A stretch of DNA of 55,424 nt from Cyanobacterium stanieri LEGE 03274 (lineage in GTDB: Bacteria; Cyanobacteriota; Cyanobacteriia; Cyanobacteriales; Cyanobacteriaceae). Made by a program: the position numbers and the translations under genes. Shown here piece by piece: positions 1-6,226 of this stretch. The stretch's first letter is position 1; every line of letters begins with the position of its first letter. The notes under the pieces are model-generated. The model did no database searches. It was not told the origin of the DNA and saw only the letters and a list, made by a program, of their open reading frames with translations. Location: NCBI RefSeq assembly GCF_015207825.1, contig NZ_JADEWC010000024.1, positions 1 to 55,424 of the forward strand, given 5' to 3'.

Positions 1-743
1 CTCAAAATAGCATGAACAAACATAATTTGCCCCTTACCCCCCGTCTTTTTTCTTAGAGGTGATAAAGTAAACCTTTTTCCGCCCAAACCGTGTAATACTG
101 CCCCTGCGAAATTAGCCCCCCTCAAATTTGCCTTAGATAAATTCGCCTGATGGAGAAATAAACCCTCCAAAATACAATTACTTAAATTAGCCTTTCTTAA
201 ATCCGCACGGCTGAAATTAGCTTCACTCAAATTCGCCCCCGTCAAATTAGACTCCGATAAATCTGCCCTAGTAAAATCCGCCTCCATTAAGTTTAAACCG
301 CTCAAATCCGCTTCACTCAAATTAGCCCCCGTTAAATTCACCCCCGTAAGGGTAGCCCCTGTGAGGTTAGCCCCTGTGAGGTTAGCCCCTGTGAGGTTAG
401 CATTAGATAAAAAAGTATTAGATAAATTGGCATAGCTTAAATCCCCATAGCTTAAATTGGCGCTGTTAAAATTGCTCCAACTTAAGTCACTGTAACTAAA
501 ATCCGTATGTTGTAAGTTCGCGCCGATAAAACGAGAGCTAATAATCCTTGCGTTTACCAAGTCGGCATGGCTGAGATTACCACCACTTAAATCTGTTGAG
601 CTTAAATTACTCCAACTCAAATCACTATGATTTAATTCAATTTGAGTTAAATTTACCTGAATTATTTCACTAGCCGAAAGACTCAGACGGCTAAATTCTC
701 TTTGCCCTTGGGAATATAACCTTAGTAATTCATCAACATTCAT
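1..743 (-). CDS. Pentapeptide-repeat protein (3' end outside window)
   Basis: The minus-strand frame opens at ATG 741-743 and stays open to the left edge, so the C-terminus is missing. The N-terminus MNVDELLRLYSQGQREF is a typical lead-in, followed from about residue 20 by repeats of the A(D/N)LXX type (for example DLSGGNLSHA, NLTGANLTGAN). These fold as a right-handed quadrilateral beta-helix. Such proteins are very common in cyanobacteria and mostly have no assigned function; some are lumenal or bind partners. No signal peptide or membrane segment is seen, so a cytosolic location is likely. The last visible residues leave the repeat pattern (a Gly/Lys-rich stretch), so the repeat domain probably ends near the edge. 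The family call is secure; the biological role is unknown. Confidence 0.85.
   Translation of the reverse strand, partial: MNVDELLRLYSQGQREFSRLSLSASEIIQVNLTQIELNHSDLSWSNLSSTDLSGGNLSHADLVNARIISSRFIGANLQHTDFSYSDLSWSNFNSANLSYGDLSYANLSNTFLSNANLTGANLTGANLTGATLTGVNLTGANLSEADLSGLNLMEADFTRADLSESNLTGANLSEANFSRADLRKANLSNCILEGLFLHQANLSKANLRGANFAGAVLHGLGGKRFTLSPLRKKTGGKGQIMFVHAIL
346..405 (-). repeat. 15-bp tandem repeat inside the pentapeptide gene
   Basis: The 15-bp unit GTGAGGTTAGCCCCT occurs perfectly at 361-375 and 376-390. A one-to-two-base variant lies at 346-360 and a partial copy begins at 391. Each unit encodes one pentapeptide (LTGAN) on the minus strand, so the tract adds protein-repeat units without shifting frame. 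The near-identity suggests recent slippage. Confidence 0.85.
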
Positions 744-891
744 TATCAAAAGTAGTTTTACAAAAAAAATCGTAAGTGCGATCGGCAATTAGAAGCAAAA
801 TTAATTTAATATCAAATTCTTATCTTAGCTTAATTGGCGAGAAGCCCCACAGCTTGTTTTCGACAAAAAAATAATTAAACAGTTGTGGGAC

Positions 892-932
892 GGGGCTTAC
901 AAGGTTTGGATGTAAAATCCAAACACAGCCCC
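892..932 (+). other. Nested hairpin before tnpB
   Basis: GGGGCT (892-897) pairs with AGCCCC (927-932). Inside it GTTTGGAT (904-911) pairs perfectly with ATCCAAAC (917-924) across a 5-nt loop. A second AGCCCC at 843-848 could compete for the same GGGGCT, so two folds are possible. This may be a transposon-end structure or a translational control of tnpB; neither is proven. Confidence 0.55.
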
Positions 933-1030
933 TCATGAATCGCCCAATAAAAAAACATCCCATAGGATTCGACATTTCCCTAAATTATGTGTTAACTTTT
1001 TTTGTATTGAATCTCGTTTGCTCTAAAGTA

Positions 1031-2272
1031 ATGTTAAAAGTCGTTAAAGTCAGAATTTATCCAGATTCATCTCAAAAACTAGCACTAACAAAAGCCTTTG
1101 GTACTTGTAGATGGCTATGGAATCATTTTTTGAATTTAATGAATGAAACTTATAAGCAAACTGGGAAAGGGTTATCAGGGTATGATATTAAAAAATTAAT
1201 TCCTGAGCTAAAAAAACAAGAGGAAACTTCTTGGTTGTCTGAAACTTATTCTCAATGTTTACAGCAAGTTTGTTTAAATCTAGGAGTAGCTTTTAATAAT
1301 TTCTTTGAGAAAAGAGCAAAGTATCCTAATTTTAAGAGTAAACATGGAAAGCAATCCTTACAATACCCTAGCAATGTCAGTATTAAAGGCGACTGTCTAA
1401 ATGTTCCTAAAATTGGTTTGGTTTATGCAAAAATTCACCGCCCTATTGATGGAAAAATTAAAACTGTAACTATTACTAAGAATTGTTGTAATCAATACTA
1501 CGCCTCTATATTGATTGATGATGGTAAAGATAAACCAGAAGTAAGCTCGGAAGGTAAAGCTATAGGAATTGATTTGGGATTAAATCCTAACATTGCTATT
1601 ACCAGTGATGGGAGTAAGTTTGATAACCCAAAAATACTAAAAAAACATGAGGTTAATTTAAAGAGAAAACAGCAACAATTATCCCGTAAACAAAAAGGGT
1701 CAAATAATCGAAATAAAGCAAGATTAAAAGTTGCTAAAGTACATAAAAAAATTACTAATTGCCGTGAGGATTTTCTACACAAACTATCTCGTAGGATAGT
1801 AAACGAAAACCAAGTTATAGTGCTAGAAAATTTAAACGTAAAAGGTATGATGCAGAATCATTGCCTAGCTAAATCAATACAACAGGTAGGTTGGGGAATG
1901 TTTTGCACGATGCTTAAATATAAAGCAGAGCAGGAAGGAAAAGTTTACATTGAAGTAGATAGATTTTTCCCAAGTTCTAAAACTTGTCATGTGTGTCTTA
2001 ATAGAGTAGATAGTTTGCCTTTGGACATAAGACACTGGGAATGTCCAAAGTGTAAAGCAAGGCATGATAGGGATATAAATGCGGCAATTAACATCCGAGA
2101 TGAAGGACTACGAATATTAAAGACGGGGCTTATAAAGCCCCTCACCTCTGGAACGGGGGATAAAGCCTGTCGCCAAACTGTAAGACGAAGTAAGGGAGGA
2201 CGTAAGAAATCCACTACTACGCTGGTTTCTGGGCAGGAAGCCAACACTTTACCGTCAGGTCAGTGTAGGTAG
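1031..2272 (+). CDS. tnpB: TnpB RNA-guided nuclease (IS605 OrfB family)
   Basis: TnpB proteins are compact RuvC nucleases guided by an RNA made from the element's 3' end. They are the ancestors of Cas12. I start at ATG 1031 (413 aa) because MLKVVKVRIYPDS is the usual family start; the frame also has an upstream ATG at 935 whose extra 32 residues look non-coding. The RuvC residues are all present: D181 in GIDLGLNP, E266 in VLENLNV and D348 in DRDINAA. A zinc ribbon is formed by C319, C322, C338 and C341. The N-terminal helix-turn-helix region (about 1-60) and the OrfB core are full length with no frameshift, so the protein looks active. The Ser/Thr/Arg-rich tail after about residue 360 overlaps the likely guide-RNA region. 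Confidence 0.9.
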   Translation: MLKVVKVRIYPDSSQKLALTKAFGTCRWLWNHFLNLMNETYKQTGKGLSGYDIKKLIPELKKQEETSWLSETYSQCLQQVCLNLGVAFNNFFEKRAKYPNFKSKHGKQSLQYPSNVSIKGDCLNVPKIGLVYAKIHRPIDGKIKTVTITKNCCNQYYASILIDDGKDKPEVSSEGKAIGIDLGLNPNIAITSDGSKFDNPKILKKHEVNLKRKQQQLSRKQKGSNNRNKARLKVAKVHKKITNCREDFLHKLSRRIVNENQVIVLENLNVKGMMQNHCLAKSIQQVGWGMFCTMLKYKAEQEGKVYIEVDRFFPSSKTCHVCLNRVDSLPLDIRHWECPKCKARHDRDINAAINIRDEGLRILKTGLIKPLTSGTGDKACRQTVRRSKGGRKKSTTTLVSGQEANTLPSGQCR

Positions 2273-2277
2273 TTCAC
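2120..2277 (+). ncRNA. Candidate TnpB guide RNA (omega/reRNA) scaffold
   Basis: In IS605-type elements the guide RNA overlaps the 3' end of tnpB and runs past the right end into flanking DNA, which becomes the guide. Here the tnpB 3' end contains a perfect hairpin, GGGGCTT 2125-2131 with AAGCCCC 2135-2141. Further on is the right-end hairpin 2241-2269. The guide would then begin just after about 2277. The location is inferred from family knowledge; the hairpins are seen directly, while the RNA boundaries are guesses. Confidence 0.4.
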
Positions 2278-2494
2278 CCCATAAACCATTGACCATAGAA
2301 GATGATTTTGTCTCCTAACTAACACCATAGAAAATCGATTGTAAAGGAAAGTTTATATTTATGACCAACCACCAAAATCAGATCTAAGATCAAAATAGAG
2401 ACAAGTATAAAACACTTATTTAAAAATCTCTAATCAATTTTATTTAGGTGCTACTTGATAACTCTTTTTTAGTAACTTTATCAAGGAGTAAATC

Positions 2495-5086
2495 ATGACC
2501 GATAACCAAAACCAATTAGCACAATTAGAAGAATTAATTGCCAAAGTAAAAAAAGCTCAAAAAATTTACGCTACCTTTAGCCAAGAACAAGTAGATCGTA
2601 TTTTTAAAAGAGCCGCCCTCGCTGCCAATGATGCCCGTATTCCCCTTGCTAAAATAGCTTGTGAAGAAACAGCGATGGGTATAGTCGAAGATAAAGTAAT
2701 CAAAAATCACTTCGCTTCAGAAATTATTTACAATAAATATCGTGATGAAAAAACCTGTGGAGTTATTGAAAAAGATGATTTTTATGGCATCGAAAAAGTA
2801 GCCGAACCCATAGGATTAATTGCAGGAATTATTCCCACCACAAACCCCACTTCCACCGCAGTTTTTAAAACTCTTTTAGCCCTCAAAACTCGCAATGGAA
2901 TTATTTTATCTCCCCATCCTCGGGCAAAAAAATGTACCATAGAAGCCACTCAGATTATCTTACAAGCTGCGATCGCAGCGGGCGCCCCTCCTGATATTAT
3001 CGGTTGCATCGAAGAGCCTACCCTACAAGTATCCCAAGCATTGATGCAACACCCCGAAATCAAATTAATCCTTGCCACAGGGGGACCAGGGATGGTGAAG
3101 GCCGCTTATTCTTCAGGACATCCTTCCCTGGGGGTGGGTGCTGGAAATACCCCCGCTTTTGTGGCGGGTAGTGCGGATATAAAAATGGCTGTTTCTTCGA
3201 TTATGCTCAGTAAAACCTTTGATAATGGCATGATTTGTGCCTCTGAGCAGTCGGTTATCGTGGAAAATGATATTTATGACGAGTTTAAGAAAGAATTTGA
3301 GTTTAGGGGAGCTTATTTTACTACCCCAGAGGAGACAGAAAACTTACGGCAAGTTATCCTCAAAGATGGTCGTCTTAATGCCGATATTGTGGGGCAGTCG
3401 GTGATTAGGATTGCTGAGTTGGCAAATATTGTTATTCCCCCAGAAACGAAGGTATTAATTGCGGAGGTGGAGGACATTGGTATTAATGAGCCTTTATCCT
3501 ATGAAAAATTATCCCCCATCCTTGCCATGTATCGAGCCAGAGATTTGGAAGATGGCACGGCGAAAGCGTCTCGGTTAGTGGAATTTGGCGGTAGGGGACA
3601 TACTTCGGTAATTTATATCGCCCAAGATGACCATGACCATATAGAATATTTTGAGGCACGGATGGAAACCAGTCGGGTATTGGTGAATACCCCTGCGTCC
3701 ATGGGTGCGATCGGCGATTTGTATAATTTCCGTCTCGATCCTTCCCTTACCCTTGGTTGTGGTAGTTGGGGGGGTAACTCCATCAGTGGTAATGTGGGGG
3801 TATCTCACCTGCTGAATGTGAAAACCATTACCGAGCGTAGAGAAAATATGCTTTGGTTTAGAGTACCGCCGAAGGTATATTTTAAGTATGGTTGTTTGCC
3901 CGTGGCGTTGGGAGATTTGGCAGGAAAACACCGAGCTTTTATTGTAACCGATCGCCCCTTATACGATCTGGGTATTACTAATAAAATCGAGAGCGTATTG
4001 GAACAGTTGGGCATCAAATTTGATATATTCTATGACGTAGAACCAGATCCGAGTTTAAGCACCGTAAACCGTGGTTTGGAGCGCATGAACAGCTTTAACC
4101 CCGATGTAATTATTGCTGTGGGGGGTGGTTCGCCCATGGATGCCGCCAAAATCATGTGGTTGTTGTACGAACATCCTGACATCGAATTTGAGGGCATTGC
4201 CACCCGTTTTATGGACATTCGCAAACGGGTATATGATCTACCTCCTTTGGGGGAAAAAGCCATCATGGTAGCCATTCCCACCACCTCTGGCACGGGTTCG
4301 GAAGTAACTCCCTTTGCCGTGGTAACGGACGATCGCACCGGGGTAAAATATCCTTTGGCAGACTATGCCCTAACCCCTAATATCGCCATCGTTGACCCCG
4401 AATTGGTGTTGCATATGCCCAAAGGTTTAACAGCTTTTGGGGGGATAGATGCCCTCACCCACGCCCTAGAAGCCTATGTTTCCGCCTACTCTACCGAGTT
4501 TACCAGTGGTTTGGCGCTAAAGGCGATCGGTTTGATCTTTGAATATCTCCCTCGCTCCTACCGTGAAGGGGCAAAAGACGTTAAGGCAAGGGAAAAAGTC
4601 CACTATGCCGCCACCATTGCAGGGATGGCCTTCGCTAACGGCTTCCTTGGTATCTGCCATTCTTTGGCTCACAAATTGGGTTCTCGCTTCCATATTGCCC
4701 ATGGTTTGGCTAATGCCCTCATGATTTCCCATGTAATTCGTTACAATGCCACCGATGCCCCTTTTAAACAGGCTATTTTTTCCCAGTACAAATATCCTAA
4801 CGCCAAATACCGTTATGCCCAAATCGCCGACTATCTCCATTTAGGGGGTGAAACGGAGGAAGAAAAAGTTGACTTACTCATTGAGGCGGTGGAAAATCTC
4901 AAACGGGCGGTTAATATTCCTGCCACCATTAAAGAAGTTTACTCTGGCACTGAAGAGGAATTTTTAGGGGCGATCGTCACTTTAGCAGAAGAAGCCTTTG
5001 ATGATCAATGTACAGGCAGTAATCCTCGTTATCCTTTAATAAAAGATATGAAGGATTTATATATCATTGCCTATCACGGTAGTTAG
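2495..5086 (+). CDS. adhE: Bifunctional acetaldehyde-CoA/alcohol dehydrogenase AdhE
   Basis: AdhE reduces acetyl-CoA to acetaldehyde and then to ethanol with NADH and forms cytosolic spirosomes. At 863 residues it is close to the usual length. The N-terminal aldehyde dehydrogenase domain (about 1-440) has its catalytic cysteine at C248 in MICASEQ. The C-terminal iron-dependent alcohol dehydrogenase domain has the GGGSPMDAAK nucleotide motif and metal ligands D652, H656, H722 and H736, which line up with the E. coli enzyme. The start is supported by AAGGAG at 2483-2488, seven bases before the ATG. It is monocistronic and followed by repeat-rich spacer. A dark-fermentation role is likely, acting as an electron sink. 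AdhE is patchy in cyanobacteria, so acquisition by transfer is possible, but its codon use does not stand out. Confidence 0.95.
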   Translation: MTDNQNQLAQLEELIAKVKKAQKIYATFSQEQVDRIFKRAALAANDARIPLAKIACEETAMGIVEDKVIKNHFASEIIYNKYRDEKTCGVIEKDDFYGIEKVAEPIGLIAGIIPTTNPTSTAVFKTLLALKTRNGIILSPHPRAKKCTIEATQIILQAAIAAGAPPDIIGCIEEPTLQVSQALMQHPEIKLILATGGPGMVKAAYSSGHPSLGVGAGNTPAFVAGSADIKMAVSSIMLSKTFDNGMICASEQSVIVENDIYDEFKKEFEFRGAYFTTPEETENLRQVILKDGRLNADIVGQSVIRIAELANIVIPPETKVLIAEVEDIGINEPLSYEKLSPILAMYRARDLEDGTAKASRLVEFGGRGHTSVIYIAQDDHDHIEYFEARMETSRVLVNTPASMGAIGDLYNFRLDPSLTLGCGSWGGNSISGNVGVSHLLNVKTITERRENMLWFRVPPKVYFKYGCLPVALGDLAGKHRAFIVTDRPLYDLGITNKIESVLEQLGIKFDIFYDVEPDPSLSTVNRGLERMNSFNPDVIIAVGGGSPMDAAKIMWLLYEHPDIEFEGIATRFMDIRKRVYDLPPLGEKAIMVAIPTTSGTGSEVTPFAVVTDDRTGVKYPLADYALTPNIAIVDPELVLHMPKGLTAFGGIDALTHALEAYVSAYSTEFTSGLALKAIGLIFEYLPRSYREGAKDVKAREKVHYAATIAGMAFANGFLGICHSLAHKLGSRFHIAHGLANALMISHVIRYNATDAPFKQAIFSQYKYPNAKYRYAQIADYLHLGGETEEEKVDLLIEAVENLKRAVNIPATIKEVYSGTEEEFLGAIVTLAEEAFDDQCTGSNPRYPLIKDMKDLYIIAYHGS

Positions 5087-5141
5087 TTTTTTTTCCCCAG
5101 GGTAAAAGTAGGGTGATGGGGAGTAGGGTTGATAATAATTT

Positions 5142-5256
5142 ATACTAAATCCATAGATCAAAATATACCTTAGTTCAATTTATTGAACGATAAACTATTA
5201 GCCTTGTAATTTATTGCAAGGCGAGTAACGATATATTTTTAAATCGGATTTGGTAT
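5142..5256 (+). repeat. MITE-like repeat, copy A (3' of adhE)
   Basis: The terminal inverted repeats are ATACTAAATCC (5142-5152) and GGATTTGGTAT (5246-5256), and the match continues inward through AT-rich sequence. The interior has TTCAATTTATTGAA and the hairpin GCCTTG 5201-5206 / CAAGGC 5217-5222. There is no ORF. It is related to copies B, C and D in this window. Confidence 0.75.
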
Positions 5257-5307
5257 CAAACCTGACAGCTTGGGAATACGATAAATTTTATCCCGAACTA
5301 AATTATC

Positions 5308-5463
5308 TTAGGTCAATTTATTGAACTAACTATCGTTAGCTGTGTAATTGATTACACGGTGGGGCAACTGCCAAAATACAATCTATTTATGATGAATTAT
5401 CCGAACTTGACATAATAAATTACAAGGCGAATAATGATATATTTTCTAAATCGGATTTGGTAT
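5308..5463 (+). repeat. MITE-like repeat, copy B
   Basis: This copy shares the TTCAATTTATTGAA-like start of copy A. Its hairpin stem is GTGTAAT 5342-5348 / ATTACAC 5351-5357, followed by a GGTGGGGCAACTGC block. It ends with the same GGATTTGGTAT (5453-5463) as copy A. The first about 117 bp align closely with copy C after metE. It lies just upstream of the cobalamin riboswitch. Confidence 0.75.
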
Positions 5464-5510
5464 CAATTTAATTGCAAAAAAAGAATTAAATATGCTATTA
5501 TTTTAGTTAT

Positions 5511-5626
5511 TCGGTTTTAATAATTTAAAAAAATTATTGAACGTGAGGGGGAAAGATTGGTGCAAATCCAACGCTGTCCCGCAACTGTAATTGGTAAAAT
5601 TTACCATAAGTCAGAATGCCCACCGA
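5511..5626 (+). promoter_or_regulatory. Cobalamin (B12) riboswitch controlling metE
   Basis: The aptamer holds the B12 box GCTGTCCCGCAACTGTAA (5573-5590). Upstream are GAGGGGGAA and GGTGCAAATCC. Downstream are a P7-like hairpin (TTGGTAAAATTTACCA) and the AAGTCAG motif. The closing helix is TCGGT 5511-5515 with ACCGA 5622-5626, and a P2-like stem AATAATTT/AAATTATT follows the 5' strand. The next gene on the strand is metE, the classic target: cobalamin binding lowers synthesis of the B12-independent methionine synthase. About 600 nt separate the aptamer from the metE start, which is unusually long. Confidence 0.93.
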
Positions 5627-5649
5627 TGATTAACCATGTTATTAAATTT

Positions 5650-5666
5650 ATCTGCGAGGCACAGAT
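5650..5666 (+). promoter_or_regulatory. Putative P13 hairpin of the riboswitch (kissing loop)
   Basis: ATCTG (5650-5654) and CAGAT (5662-5666) form a hairpin whose loop contains CGAGGCA. The segment GCGAGGC (5654-5660) can pair with GTCCCGC (5576-5582) in the B12 box, with one G-U pair and one A-C mismatch. That matches the L5-L13 contact of cobalamin riboswitches. GAGG 5656-5659 could also act as a Shine-Dalgarno site for the ATG at 5665. The function is inferred. Confidence 0.5.
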
Positions 5667-5733
5667 GATGGTATTACAACAACGTAGAATATCTTTGTTC
5701 CATAACCATAACCTTTGGTTAGACTATCAGTAG
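5665..5733 (+). CDS. Possible 22-codon leader ORF behind the riboswitch
   Basis: Two adjacent ATGs open a 22-codon frame (MMVLQQRRISLFHNHNLWLD, then YQ and TAG). GAGG sits five bases before the first ATG, inside the loop of the putative P13 hairpin. I do not recognise the peptide. Its placement suggests the riboswitch could control its translation and so affect the downstream leader, but it may be a chance ORF. Confidence 0.2.
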   Translation: MMVLQQRRISLFHNHNLWLDYQ

Positions 5734-6226
5734 TAAACTGAAAAAATATTACAAATAAGATCACTCTTAACCCTGAGAATATGACCCTCAGTACTTTTTA
5801 GGATATAAGAGCCTTCATACTAATCATTACTAATCTTAATTAGACATTTACAATTTTTGCTCCTATACTCTTGGGAAAAAAGAGATAGAGTTATTTTTTT
5901 ATAGTCATCCTTCGGCTTTTTGTCTCTTCGTAACCATTGATAGACAAAGCATATCGCTACCCCAAACCCCGATAATGGATACTATGAATTAATTTAACTC
6001 AGGGCAAAATTATCGTCACACCCCATTTTTAAGATAGTTAATGGATTGCCTATTTACCTATAGCCATAGGGATATAAAGTTAGTGGGAAAATTATTGATG
6101 TTTTTTCCTACTTATAAATATGTCCGATATTGGCGTAGTTTTGTGATGCAAAAAATTAGATAAACTGTATATTTTTGTGCGGTTAAATTCACCCATTCAT
6201 TATCTTAATAAATAATCTCAATATCC
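5734..6226 (+). other. Long metE leader without a recognisable gene
   Basis: This stretch of almost 500 bp between the riboswitch and metE has no ORF of note. It contains a weak hairpin (AAGAGA near 5879 with TCTCTT near 5922). A possible second promoter is TTGGCG at about 6130 with a TAAACT-like element near 6161. I see no clear intrinsic terminator after the aptamer, so how the signal reaches metE is not obvious. Confidence 0.5.

Larger units (their letters stand above)
841..2277 (+). mobile_element. IS200/IS605-superfamily element, tnpB-only (IS1341-like)
   Basis: The element carries an accessory tnpB gene and no tnpA transposase. The left side has an imperfect inverted repeat: AAGCCCCACAG at 842-852 against CTGTTGTGGG-type sequence at 877-898. 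A nested hairpin lies at 892-932. The right side has a hairpin (CCAACACT 2241-2248 with AGTGTAGG 2262-2269) ending in TTCAC at 2273-2277, which resembles the right ends of cyanobacterial IS605-type elements. The exact ends are inferred because no empty site is available and this superfamily makes no target duplication. It lies between the divergent pentapeptide gene and adhE and interrupts no visible gene. Without TnpA it would need a transposase supplied in trans. Confidence 0.7.

Noticed and set aside
935-1030. Upstream 32-residue extension of tnpB
   Set aside because: Family alignment starts at MLKVVKV (1031), and the extension begins inside the hairpin.
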